Part shown: positions 1 through 8,348 of the stretch, piece after piece | Layout: every line of letters starts with the position of its first letter | Numbering within the stretch: the stretch's first letter is position 1 | DNA from: Oscillospiraceae bacterium | GTDB lineage: Bacteria > Bacillota > Clostridia > Oscillospirales > Oscillospiraceae | Reading direction: 5' to 3' | DNA: 40,662 bases | NCBI GenBank assembly: GCA_016293865.1 | Contig: JAEDDG010000017.1 | Coordinates: 1-40,662, forward strand | Translations under genes and position numbers: made by a program | The notes under the pieces: model-generated | Seen by the model: only the letters and a program-made list of their open reading frames with translations | Told to the model about the DNA's origin: nothing | The model's database searches: none

Positions 1-602
1 TCCAGCATGTTGATGATGTACACCTGCGTGATGGCGGAGGAGCCGCAGTAGGTGCCGGGGTCGATCACATAAAAGATGAAAAAGACGCCGGTCATCCAGA
101 CGAAAATCATGAAGGACAGGGCAAGAATGGCCTGCTTCCGGTCCACGGAAAACAGGCAGATGCTGTATGCCGTCAGAACCACGCCGAAGGACAGCCAGCC
201 GATGGCCGTCATCAGATCGTGGAGGACGCCGAAGAAGGTGATGTCCAGCGCGCCGCTTTTGGCCGGCACAAACACGCCGCCCACAAAGGAGACGAGAATA
301 TTGGCGATGGCCGCAAAAATCAGGGCCTTCTGCCGCCGGGGACGCAGGGCGCTGGTGCGGATGACTTTCCGGGCCAGGCAGACCATGGGGAACAGAACAA
401 CAAGGCTCCAGACCAGCATGAACCAGCGGTGGCCCGCCACCCAGGCGATGCGGGAAATGGAGGTGTAAAGCGGACTTTCGCCGCTGACGGAGATGAAGAG
501 CAGGGACAGAAGCGGGACCAGCACCAGAATCCAGATGGCCGAAAATTCCAGGGAATTGAACGCGTCGCTCAGGCGTTTTCTGCTCTTTTTCAGATCCGGC
601 AT
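1..602 (-). CDS. Multi-pass membrane protein, C-terminus outside the window
   Basis: The frame opens with ATG at 602, preceded by GGAGG seven bases upstream, and runs off the left edge after 200 codons without a stop. The visible part starts with a short basic stretch (MPDLKKSRKRLSDAF), followed by about five hydrophobic segments near residues 21-38, 61-79, 92-112, 131-152 and 157-180, so it is an integral membrane protein. The size and the spacing of helices are reminiscent of DUF998-type six-helix proteins of unknown function, but I see no diagnostic motif and do not name a family. A good promoter (678-706) lies about 75 bp upstream, so it is probably transcribed on its own, separately from the URO-D-like gene. 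Confidence 0.75.
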   Translation of the reverse strand, partial: MPDLKKSRKRLSDAFNSLEFSAIWILVLVPLLSLLFISVSGESPLYTSISRIAWVAGHRWFMLVWSLVVLFPMVCLARKVIRTSALRPRRQKALIFAAIANILVSFVGGVFVPAKSGALDITFFGVLHDLMTAIGWLSFGVVLTAYSICLFSVDRKQAILALSFMIFVWMTGVFFIFYVIDPGTYCGSSAITQVYIINML

Positions 603-677
603 ATGATGTCCTCCTTTTGATCTGCCGCCCGTGCGCGGCATGCACGGCCTGTCCGGCGGCCGTCTGCACTGCTGACC

Positions 678-706
678 ATTATATCAGCTTCCCTGTGCCT
701 GGACAA
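678..706 (-). promoter_or_regulatory. Sigma-A-type promoter for the membrane protein gene
   Basis: On the minus strand TTGTCC (701-706) is followed by a 17-nt spacer and a perfect TATAAT (678-683). The predicted start of transcription is about 70 nt upstream of the ATG at 602. Confidence 0.6.
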
Positions 707-742
707 TACGGGCCGGACAAAAAGGACCGGCGGAATGTGGAA

Positions 743-777
743 ATGCGGCGGAACCGGTTTTTCCGGTTCCGCCGCAT
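743..777 (-). terminator. Hairpin terminator after the URO-D-like gene
   Basis: A perfect 15-bp stem (743-757 with 763-777) and a 5-nt loop lie six bases past the stop codon. The following T-run is short and interrupted, so termination efficiency is uncertain. Confidence 0.6.
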
Positions 778-782
778 CAGGT

Positions 783-1790
783 TCAGCCGCCGATTTCGCA
801 CAGCGCCTCGTGAATGGCGCGGACGTTTTCCAGGGGCGTTTTTGTGGGCAGCTCGCAGCCGGGCATGAACATGGCCCTGGCGCCGCCGGCCTTGCCGGCC
901 GCGGCGAGAATGGCTGCCTTTGTGTGCGCCGGCGTGCAGGCGTACACGTCCTGCACCGGGTCAATGTTGCCGTTGAGAATGCAGCGGCCCTCCACGGCCT
1001 TCAGCGCCGCGGAGAAGTCCACCGCGTGGTCAATGTCGATGATTTTTGCGCCGCATGTGGAGGAATAGGGCAGAATGGCCGTGGTATCGCCGCACATATG
1101 CAGCCGGCCGGTGATGCCGAGGGTTTCCATCAGACCGAAAATCCGCCTGTGCAGCGGCAGAATCAGCGCGGCATAGGTTTTCGGCGACACAAGCGAAGCC
1201 ACGGGATCCGCCACGTAGATGCAGCGGACGCCGGCCTGAGCCAGCATGCGGATGTTGCTCTCCACCAGGCCGCAGGTCAGCTCCAGCAGATCGGTCACAG
1301 CCTCAGGCTCGTCAAAGGTGTCCACCATCAGATCCTCCACGCCGCGCATGTTGCCGGCGATGGTCATGGGACCCACGGACAGAACCATGGGATCAATGTC
1401 GCTTTCAAGCGTTGCGGCCAGCTGCGCCGCCTGTGCCAGCTCCACCATGCGCTGTACGTTTTCGGCCTTCAGCGGCTTCAGCTTCGCCACATCTTCAATG
1501 TCCGCCAGGACGTATTTTTCCACGCGGGGCAGGTTGTCCGGCAGAAATCTGATCTGCGAGCCGAAGCCCTCCGCCTCGCGCACAAGATCCGTGGCAATCT
1601 GGATGTAGTCCAGCTTCAGATCCCGGGCGCAGGCCACGGCGGATTCGGTCATGGCCCGCCAGTCCCTGCAGTATGCGATCAGGTCAATCCCGCTGTACTG
1701 GGTGACCACACTGCCCACAATCGTCAGATTCGGACGGCGATCCACAGGCGTGCCGGCAATATAGCCGCTTAATCTTTCCTTTGCGTTCAT
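783..1790 (-). CDS. Uroporphyrinogen decarboxylase (URO-D)/MtaA-family protein
   Basis: This 335-aa protein belongs to the URO-D superfamily, which includes heme-pathway decarboxylases and the zinc methyltransferases MtaA/MtbA/CmuA that act with corrinoid proteins. I favour the methyltransferase side: a GRLHMCGD motif followed later by MFMPGCELP gives the His-x-Cys...Cys set that binds zinc in MtaA-type enzymes, and no heme genes are nearby. No corrinoid protein gene is visible here, so substrate and partner are unknown. The ATG at 1790 was chosen over longer starts because AAAGGAGC precedes it and the N-terminus (MNAKERL) then matches the family. A paralog of identical length lies at 17030-18037. 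It appears to be monocistronic, with a hairpin in its leader (1831-1856) and one after its stop. Confidence 0.85.
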   Translation of the reverse strand: MNAKERLSGYIAGTPVDRRPNLTIVGSVVTQYSGIDLIAYCRDWRAMTESAVACARDLKLDYIQIATDLVREAEGFGSQIRFLPDNLPRVEKYVLADIEDVAKLKPLKAENVQRMVELAQAAQLAATLESDIDPMVLSVGPMTIAGNMRGVEDLMVDTFDEPEAVTDLLELTCGLVESNIRMLAQAGVRCIYVADPVASLVSPKTYAALILPLHRRIFGLMETLGITGRLHMCGDTTAILPYSSTCGAKIIDIDHAVDFSAALKAVEGRCILNGNIDPVQDVYACTPAHTKAAILAAAGKAGGARAMFMPGCELPTKTPLENVRAIHEALCEIGG

Positions 1791-1830
1791 TGAAAATGCT
1801 CCTTTCAGGCTGGATTCTGACTGTTGAATT

Positions 1831-1856
1831 GTCCGCGCCGGGTGTCCCGGACGGAC
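1831..1856 (-). other. Stem-loop in the leader of the URO-D-like gene
   Basis: GTCCG and CCGGG pair with CCCGG and CGGAC around a 3-nt loop, with a small internal bulge, about 40-65 nt upstream of the ATG at 1790. It may be an mRNA structure or the remnant of an upstream terminator. I could not assign it to a known riboswitch class. Confidence 0.35.
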
Positions 1857-2003
1857 CCTGTCATCGTTGTTATACCACTGCGGCCACGGAAAAACTGGAA
1901 AGTATTTCAGCATTTTTGTAAAAATATCAGAAATTTAGCGCCGCAGCGGACAGACCGCTGCCGCCCGCGCTGCGCGGCGGCGGAAGATGCCCGGTCCGGC
2001 CGG

Positions 2004-2043
2004 AAAAAAGAAAGGACCGGCCTTTGAAGGACCGATCCTTTCT
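2004..2043 (-). terminator. Rho-independent terminator of the 2-oxo acid dehydrogenase operon
   Basis: On the minus strand AGAAAGGA...TCCTTTCT closes a stem with an internal CGG/CCG extension, followed directly by six T. It lies about 20 bases past the stop of the HAD phosphatase gene. Confidence 0.8.
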
Positions 2044-2064
2044 GTGACGCCCGGCTCCGGGCGG

Positions 2065-2736
2065 TCAGCCCAGAATCAGGTTTTTCAGTTCCTCAGCGGT
2101 GTCGCACAGTGCGTCTGCGCCGCCGTCAAGGAGATCCTGCCGGCTTCTGTATCCCCAGGTGACCCCGATGGTCAGAAAGCCGGAGGCCTTGCCGAAGCGC
2201 ATATCCGTCGAGCCGCTGTCGCCCACATAGGCCACCTCGGCAGGGGTGAGGCCGAGGGCCTGGCAGGCCGCCGCGCCGGCGGCTGCGTCAGGCTTCAGCG
2301 GACGGACGAGATCGCTGCCCCAGACAAAGGCGAAGGTGTCCTCCGGGAAAAAGGACGATGCCAGAAGCTGGGCCGTGCGCTCCGTTTTATTGGTGATGAC
2401 TGCCAGGCGCAGGCCGGCCGCCTTGAAGGCCGCCAGCGTCTGGGGAATGCCGGGATAGGGTTTTGTATGCACCGTGCAGTTTTCCGGATACATGGTCAGG
2501 TAGTCGCGGACGACGGCCTGGTACTGCTCCTCGGTATACGGCTCGGGCATGGTCACGCGGATGGCGTTGCGGATGCCGCCGCCGATGGCCGCGGTGTAGT
2601 CCGCCGGCGCCCAGGGCGCGGCGGACACACCGTTTTGTTCCTTTGCACGGTTGATGCAGGTGCCGATGTCCTCCACTGTGTTCAGGATGGTCCCGTCCAT
2701 GTCGAGGATGACGGCTTTAACGCGGGAAGCGCTCAT
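2065..2736 (-). CDS. HAD-superfamily phosphatase, phosphoglycolate phosphatase-like
   Basis: This 223-aa protein is a haloacid dehalogenase-fold phosphatase of subfamily IA. Motif I is DMDGTILN near residues 12-19, motif II is the VITNKT segment, motif III the Lys in RPLKPD and motif IV VGDSGSTD. The cap sequence and length fit phosphoglycolate phosphatase/pyrophosphatase relatives, but HAD substrates cannot be read from motifs. Its ATG follows the E1 stop codon by three bases, so it is the last gene of the dehydrogenase operon and is probably translationally coupled to E1. A role in clearing a phosphorylated side product of that pathway would fit the L-sorbose-1-phosphate-reductase-like enzyme at the operon's head; this is inference. 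Confidence 0.85.
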   Translation of the reverse strand: MSASRVKAVILDMDGTILNTVEDIGTCINRAKEQNGVSAAPWAPADYTAAIGGGIRNAIRVTMPEPYTEEQYQAVVRDYLTMYPENCTVHTKPYPGIPQTLAAFKAAGLRLAVITNKTERTAQLLASSFFPEDTFAFVWGSDLVRPLKPDAAAGAAACQALGLTPAEVAYVGDSGSTDMRFGKASGFLTIGVTWGYRSRQDLLDGGADALCDTAEELKNLILG

Positions 2737-2739
2737 GGA

Positions 2740-5220
2740 TTATACACCGAGCTTTGCGCGGCGCAGGGCTTCGGTCTCGGAAACGGTGGTCTGGGAGACG
2801 TGGCCGGGCAGCGGAACGATCTTGTCGTTGATGGCGTCGATGATCCAGCTGGACTGGGGGAAGAAGCGGTCGTCGAACTCGTGCGGCGGGGTGATCCAGT
2901 TGCGGGCGCCCACAACAACAACGGGAGCGTCCAGATAATCAAAGGCCAGCGTGGAGATGTTGGCTGCAACGTCGTTGAGGAAGCTGCCGCGGGCGCATGC
3001 GTCGGAGGTCAGCAGCACACGGCCGGTCTTCTGCACGGACTCCAGAATGCCGCTGTAATCCAGAGGCACCAGAGACGGCATGTTGATAACCTCGGCCTCC
3101 ATGCCGTACTTCTCGCTGAGCTCCTTGGCGGCGTCCAGCGCGCGGTACATGGTGGCGCCGATGGTGAGGATGGTGATGTCCTTGCCATCGCGGACCTTAT
3201 TGGTTGCGCCGGGCTTCCACTCGTACTCTTCGGCAGGCACGCCGCCCTCGTGGAACTCTTCGCCCTTGTCGTAAATACGCTGGGACTCGAAGATGATCAC
3301 GGGATCGGTGCCGTTCAGAGCCGCCTGCATGACGCCCTTGGCTTCGTACGGGGTGACCGGGAACATGACCTTCAGGCCGGGGATATGCGCGCACAGGGCG
3401 ACCCAGTCCTGAGAGTGCTGTGCGCCGTACTTGGCGCCCACGGACACGCGCAGGATCAGCGGCATCTTCAGGATGCCGGCGCTCATGGCCTGCCACTTGG
3501 ACATCTGGTTGAAGACTTCGTCGCCGCAGCGGCCCAGGAAGTCCGCGTACATGATTTCCACAACTGCGCGGCCGCCCATCATGGCGTAGCCGACGCCGGT
3601 GCCGACGATGGCAGCCTCGGAAATCGGGGCGTTGAACAGTCTGGAGTGGGGGAGGAATTCCATGAAGTCACGGTAGACAGCGTAAGCGCCGCCCCAGTCG
3701 CGCACGTCCTCGCCGTAGGCGGTGAGGGTGGGATCCTCGTAGTACTTGTTGATCATGGGCTCGGCAATGGCGTCGCGGATGTTGTAAACCTTCATCTTGG
3801 ACACGGGCTTGCCGTCCTTGAATGCGAAACGCTCATGGGACTGGATGGCCTTCCAGCGCTTGGTCTCCTCCTTGGGCATGAGCACGTTGTTCTTGGTGCC
3901 TTCGGGCGCCATGGAACGGACGGTCTGGTTGGAGAACATGAGCTTTTCAATGTAATCCGGCTGCTTGTCGAAGTCAACCAGGGGGCTGATCTCGTAGTCG
4001 GCAGCGGCCTTGCAGATCATGGTCATGCGGTCGCGGGTATCGCTGAGGAGCTTCTCGAAGAACTCGTCGCTCTCCACGCCGGCTTCCACAAGGGCCTTGC
4101 GGAAGGTGACGATGGGATCGTAGCTCTGCCAGTCGGCGATCTCTTCCTTGGAGCGGTATGCGTTCTGGTCGGAGGTGGAGTGGCCAACCAGACGGTAGGT
4201 GATCACGTCCAGCAGCACGGGGCCTTCGCCGTTCTTGATGAGCTCTCTCTTGCGGCGGTATGCGTCGATGACGGCCAGGGGGTTCCAGCCGTCCACGCGC
4301 TCAGCATGCATCTGGCTGGGGGTGACGCCGGCGCCAACGCGGGCCAGCATGTCGTAGGCCATGGTCTCGCCTCTGGTCTGGCCGCCCATGCCGTAGGAGT
4401 TGTTGAAAACGTTGAAGATGATGGGCAGCGCGGACTTCTTCTCGTCCTCCCACAGGGTGCGGAACTGGTCCATGGCGGCGAAGTTCAGGCTCTCCAGCAC
4501 GGGGCCGCAGCCCAGGGATGCGTCGCCGATGTTGCAGATGACCATGCCGTTTTTCTCGTTGATCTTCTTGTAGAGGGCGGCGCCGGTGGCCACAGGGCCG
4601 CTGCCGCCGACGATGGCGTTGTTGGGATAGATGCCGAAGGGCAGGAAGAACGCGTGCATGGAACCGCCCATGCCGTGATGGAAGCCGGTCTCGCGGGCGA
4701 AGATCTCAGCCACCGTGCCGTAGAGCAGGAAGCGGATGGCCAGTTCCTTCACATCGTCCGTGTCGGCGAACTTTCTGACGGCTGCCAGGGTCTTGCCGCC
4801 CAGGAAGTCTTCCATGATCTTCAGCAGTTCTTCGTTGGACAGCTTGTAAATGCTGCTCAGGCCGCGGGAGAGAATCTCGCTGTGGCTGCGGTGGGAACCG
4901 AAGGTGATGTCATCGTGATCCAGCAGGTACGCTTCGCCCACGCAGGAGGATTCCTGGCCCAGGGACAGGTGCGCCGGGCCGGGATAGGTGGTCTCGACGC
5001 CGTTGTAGTTCTTCAGGGTCTTGATCTGGTTGAGCATGAACTCGAACTCACGGCAGATGGCCATGTCGCGGTAAATGCGGATCAGGTCTTCCTTGGTGTA
5101 GTTGCCCTCGTCCAGCTCCTGCTTGACGGTCTTGTTGTACTGGTTGACGGGGATGTCCTCGAAATGGATGGTACCGGGCGCACGGGTGGCTACCGGATCG
5201 ACATACAGTGATTTCGGCAT
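2740..5220 (-). CDS. 2-oxo acid dehydrogenase E1 component, fused alpha and beta subunits
   Basis: An 826-aa thiamine-diphosphate-dependent E1 that would decarboxylate a 2-oxo acid and reductively acylate the lipoyl group of E2. The first ~400 residues match E1-alpha, with the ThDP/Mg motif GDASLGCG...NNSYG and the loop GHSTSDQNAYRS. The last ~360 match E1-beta, from KVYNIRDAI through YGEDVRDWGG. Most such E1s are two separate polypeptides, so this is a natural fusion. The HSTSD loop is closer to branched-chain 2-oxo acid dehydrogenase E1-alpha than to pyruvate (HSMSD) or acetoin enzymes; this is only a hint about substrate. The ATG at 5220 has AAAGGAC upstream. It follows E3 by about 45 bp and precedes the HAD gene by three bases in the same operon. 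Confidence 0.93.
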   Translation of the reverse strand: MPKSLYVDPVATRAPGTIHFEDIPVNQYNKTVKQELDEGNYTKEDLIRIYRDMAICREFEFMLNQIKTLKNYNGVETTYPGPAHLSLGQESSCVGEAYLLDHDDITFGSHRSHSEILSRGLSSIYKLSNEELLKIMEDFLGGKTLAAVRKFADTDDVKELAIRFLLYGTVAEIFARETGFHHGMGGSMHAFFLPFGIYPNNAIVGGSGPVATGAALYKKINEKNGMVICNIGDASLGCGPVLESLNFAAMDQFRTLWEDEKKSALPIIFNVFNNSYGMGGQTRGETMAYDMLARVGAGVTPSQMHAERVDGWNPLAVIDAYRRKRELIKNGEGPVLLDVITYRLVGHSTSDQNAYRSKEEIADWQSYDPIVTFRKALVEAGVESDEFFEKLLSDTRDRMTMICKAAADYEISPLVDFDKQPDYIEKLMFSNQTVRSMAPEGTKNNVLMPKEETKRWKAIQSHERFAFKDGKPVSKMKVYNIRDAIAEPMINKYYEDPTLTAYGEDVRDWGGAYAVYRDFMEFLPHSRLFNAPISEAAIVGTGVGYAMMGGRAVVEIMYADFLGRCGDEVFNQMSKWQAMSAGILKMPLILRVSVGAKYGAQHSQDWVALCAHIPGLKVMFPVTPYEAKGVMQAALNGTDPVIIFESQRIYDKGEEFHEGGVPAEEYEWKPGATNKVRDGKDITILTIGATMYRALDAAKELSEKYGMEAEVINMPSLVPLDYSGILESVQKTGRVLLTSDACARGSFLNDVAANISTLAFDYLDAPVVVVGARNWITPPHEFDDRFFPQSSWIIDAINDKIVPLPGHVSQTTVSETEALRRAKLGV

Positions 5221-5264
5221 AATTTATCTTGTCCTTTCTGTAATATGGTGAGAAAGTTTTTCAC

Positions 5265-6632
5265 TCAGAGTTTGAACAGCGCTTCGCGGATGACTTCGCA
5301 GACGGTGGGATGCGGGAAGACGAACTTCTTCAGCTGCTCTGCGGGCAGCTCGGTCTCCAGCATCATGGCCGCACCGTAGATCATCTCGGAGGCGTAGTTG
5401 CCGACGATATGCACGCCCACAAGGCGGTTCTTGTCCGTATCGTAAACCAGCTTCACAAAGCCGTCGCCGTTCATGGTCTCGGCCACATAGCGGCCGGAGT
5501 ACATCATGGGCGCCTTGACTTCCTTCACATTCATGCCCCGGGCCTTGGCCGCGTCCTTGGTCAGGCCGCAGGCAGCCACCTCAGGCGTGGTGTAGATGAC
5601 GGAGGGAATGGTGTCGTAGTTGACGGCGTCCTTCTTGCCGAGGATGGTGTTGACGGCCACTTCCGCCTCACGGTAGGCGGTGTGAGCCAGCATGGACTTG
5701 CCGTTGCAGTCGCCGATGGCGTAGACGTTGGGCACGTTGGTGCGCAGCTGCTTGTCGGTGACAACGGCGCCGCGCTCGGTGAGCACGCCGATGGACTCCA
5801 GGCCGATGCCCTGGGTGAAGGCACGGCGGCCGGCGGAAAGGAGAACCTTCTCGCAGGCGATGGTGTGCTTGCCGTCCTTGTCCTCATAGGTCACGCTGTC
5901 CTTGCCCACTTCCAGAACCTTGGCGGACAGGCAGAACTCCATGCCCTCTTTTTTGTAGGTGTTCATCAGGTTGGTGCAGATGTCCCGGTCGGTGGGGCCG
6001 GCGATCTTGTCCATCATTTCAACGATGGTGACCTTCACGCCCACGGTGGCCAGATAGCAGGCCATCTCCAGGCCGATGACGCCGCCGCCGATGCACACAA
6101 GGCTCTTGGGCAGCTGGGTCATATCCAGAATCTCGCGGTTGGTCATCACGAAGCCGCTGGCCAGGCCTTCCTTCAGGCCGGGGACGGGCGGCACAGCCGT
6201 GACGGAGCCGGTGGCGATGATCAGGCGGTCGGCGTAAATGGCGTCCGCGCCCACATTGACCTTGAAGCCGTCGGCCGTTTTGCCGTCGATGACGGCCTCG
6301 CCCATGAAGACCTTGACGCCGTTGGCGGCCATGGTGGCGCCCACGCCGGAAACCAGCGTCTTGACGACCTTGGCTTTCCTGGACACAACCTTGGCATGGT
6401 CAAAGGTCACGTTGTCAATGTTGACGCCGTAGTCGGCGCCGTGCTTTGCGCCGGCATACTGCTTGGCGCAGTAGAGGAACGTCTTGGTGGGGACGCAGCC
6501 CTCGTTCAGGCAGACGCCGCCCAGTGCGCGCTTTTCCACAACGGCTGCCTTCAGGCCGCCCTGTGCCGCGCGCTCCGCGGCCAGGTATCCGCCGGGGCCG
6601 CCGCCGATGACGATGACATCAAATTTTTCCAT
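5265..6632 (-). CDS. lpdA: Dihydrolipoyl dehydrogenase (E3)
   Basis: A 455-aa flavoprotein that reoxidises dihydrolipoyl groups on E2 and passes electrons to NAD. It shows the FAD dinucleotide fold (GGGPGG at 10-15), the redox-active disulfide CLNEGC (C41 and C46), a second nucleotide-binding fold (IGGGVIGLE), the second FAD contact AIGDCN, and the C-terminal HPTVCE with the catalytic His-Glu pair. The length is normal for the family. Its ATG at 6632 overlaps a short decoy ATG in another frame; AAAGGCAGGAA gives the SD. It lies 18 bases after E2 and before E1, so all three activities of one complex are encoded together. The gene symbol is by family, as more than one lpd may exist in the genome. 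Confidence 0.95.
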   Translation of the reverse strand: MEKFDVIVIGGGPGGYLAAERAAQGGLKAAVVEKRALGGVCLNEGCVPTKTFLYCAKQYAGAKHGADYGVNIDNVTFDHAKVVSRKAKVVKTLVSGVGATMAANGVKVFMGEAVIDGKTADGFKVNVGADAIYADRLIIATGSVTAVPPVPGLKEGLASGFVMTNREILDMTQLPKSLVCIGGGVIGLEMACYLATVGVKVTIVEMMDKIAGPTDRDICTNLMNTYKKEGMEFCLSAKVLEVGKDSVTYEDKDGKHTIACEKVLLSAGRRAFTQGIGLESIGVLTERGAVVTDKQLRTNVPNVYAIGDCNGKSMLAHTAYREAEVAVNTILGKKDAVNYDTIPSVIYTTPEVAACGLTKDAAKARGMNVKEVKAPMMYSGRYVAETMNGDGFVKLVYDTDKNRLVGVHIVGNYASEMIYGAAMMLETELPAEQLKKFVFPHPTVCEVIREALFKL

Positions 6633-6650
6633 TTTCCATTCCTGCCTTTC

Positions 6651-8312
6651 TTACATTGCAAGCAGCGCAGTGAAGTTTTCCAGGCTCTTGCACAGCTCCG
6701 CCATGAAGCGGGAGGCCGGCGCGCCGTCCACTGCTCTGTGGTCATAGGTCAGGGACAGGCCCATGGCCGGATAGGTCTTGATCTCGCCGTCCACAACCTT
6801 CACGCGGGTGGTGATGGTGCACACGCCCAGAATGCCGGTCTGCGGCGGGTTGATTACAGGTGTGAAGCTCTCAACGCCGAAGGAGCCCAGGTTGGAAACG
6901 GTGAAGCTGCCGCCCTTGAGCTTGTCGGGGCTGATGGCGCCGTCGCGTGCTTCGGCAGCCAGCGCCTTGGCCTCCATGGAGATCTCCAGCAGGCTCTTGG
7001 TGTCCGCGTCGTGAATGGTGGGGACCATCAGTCCGCGGGGCGTGTCAACGGCCATGCCGAGGTGCACGTGCCTGAAGTGACGGATGACGTTGTCGCCGAC
7101 CATGTTGGCGTTCAGATCGGGGTGGTTCACCAGCGTGCGGGACACGGCGAACATGACGATGTCGTTGAGGGTGATCTTGGACACCGGGCCTTCCTGGGCC
7201 TTGAGCAGCTTCCGGTACGCCTGGATCTGGGTGGCGTCGAAGGAGAAGTTGTGGGTCAGCTGGGCCATGGTGGACAGGGAGTCGTGCATGGCCTTGGCGG
7301 TGACGCGGCGGATGCCGGAGAACTTCACGTCCTCATACTCGGCCTCAGGCGCGGCTGCAGGCGCAGCTGCGGGCGCAGCGGCCTTGACTTCGGCAGCGGG
7401 CGCCGGTGCGGCGGCCTCGGCGGCAGCGGCTTTGGGACCTTCGGCCATCAGCTTGCGCACGTCGCGCTCAATGATGCGGCCGCTGGGTCCGGTGGGATCG
7501 GCCTGTGCGCCGTCAACGCCGGCCCTGGCGGCCAGCGCTCTGGCTCTGGGAGAAATGCGGGTCACGCCGTCCGCCTTCGCGGTGGATGCGGCGGGTGCAG
7601 CTGCTGCGGGCGCTGCGGCAGGCGCGGCAGCCTCGGGCGCGGCTGCAGGTGCAGCTTCGGCTGCTGCGGAGCCTGCGGGGGCCAGGGAGGCGAAATCGTC
7701 GCCGGCCTTGCCGATGGCGCAGACGTTCACAAGGCAGGGAACCTCGTCGCCCTCGTTGAAGAAGGTGGCGAGCAGGGTGCCGGCCGCGGTGGACTCGCAC
7801 TCGAACTCGGCCTTGTCGGTTTCGTAGGTAAAGAGGATGTCGCCTTCAGCGACGCTGTCGCCGACCTTCTTTTTCCACGGACCCATGATGCAGCTTTCAA
7901 CGGTAATGCCGGCCTTGGGCATCACAACGGCTTCGGCCACGGGGCCGGTGGGCGCTGCGGGTGCGGCTGCCGGCGCGGGAGCCGGCGCAGCGGCGGGTGC
8001 GGGAGCTGCCTCGGCAGCGGGGGCGGCTGCAGGTGCTGCGGAGCCTGCGGGGGCCAGGGCGGAATAATCGTCGCCGGGGGCGCCCACTGCGCAGACGTTC
8101 ACAAGACAGGGGACCTCGTCCCCTTCATTGAAGAAGGTGGCGAGCAGAGTGCCGGCCGCGGTGGACTCGCACTCGAACTCGGCTTTGTCGGTCTCGTAAG
8201 TGAAGAGGATGTCGCCCACAGCGATGCTGTCGCCGACCTTCTTCTTCCACGGACCCATGATGCAGGACTCAACGGTAATGCCCGCTTTGGGCATGATTAC
8301 GCCTTCTGCCAT
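6651..8312 (-). CDS. 2-oxo acid dehydrogenase E2 (dihydrolipoyl acyltransferase), two lipoyl domains
   Basis: This 553-aa protein is the core acyltransferase of the complex. In order it has lipoyl domain 1 (about 1-80, lipoyl Lys43 in ETDKAE), an Ala/Pro linker, lipoyl domain 2 (about 125-205, Lys167), a second linker, a peripheral subunit-binding domain (about 251-288, RISPRARALA) and a catalytic domain (about 328-553) with the active-site motif DHRAVDG at 524-530. The two lipoyl domains are almost identical even at the DNA level, a recent or homogenised duplication. The Ala/Pro linkers are very GC-rich. The ATG at 8312 is preceded by AAAGGAG. The acyl group cannot be inferred from the sequence; clustering with E1 and E3 makes the complex complete. 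Confidence 0.95.
   Translation of the reverse strand: MAEGVIMPKAGITVESCIMGPWKKKVGDSIAVGDILFTYETDKAEFECESTAAGTLLATFFNEGDEVPCLVNVCAVGAPGDDYSALAPAGSAAPAAAPAAEAAPAPAAAPAPAPAAAPAAPTGPVAEAVVMPKAGITVESCIMGPWKKKVGDSVAEGDILFTYETDKAEFECESTAAGTLLATFFNEGDEVPCLVNVCAIGKAGDDFASLAPAGSAAAEAAPAAAPEAAAPAAAPAAAAPAASTAKADGVTRISPRARALAARAGVDGAQADPTGPSGRIIERDVRKLMAEGPKAAAAEAAAPAPAAEVKAAAPAAAPAAAPEAEYEDVKFSGIRRVTAKAMHDSLSTMAQLTHNFSFDATQIQAYRKLLKAQEGPVSKITLNDIVMFAVSRTLVNHPDLNANMVGDNVIRHFRHVHLGMAVDTPRGLMVPTIHDADTKSLLEISMEAKALAAEARDGAISPDKLKGGSFTVSNLGSFGVESFTPVINPPQTGILGVCTITTRVKVVDGEIKTYPAMGLSLTYDHRAVDGAPASRFMAELCKSLENFTALLAM
7669..8312 (-). repeat. Direct repeat encoding the duplicated lipoyl domain
   Basis: Positions 7669-7940 and 8041-8312 are near-identical copies offset by exactly 372 bp (124 codons). 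Most differences are synonymous, including in segments where the protein is unchanged. The repeat covers the lipoyl domain and the start of the following Ala/Pro linker. Confidence 0.85.
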
Positions 8313-8348
8313 TTTATCTTGACTCCTTTATATAGTGATTTACGGGAT

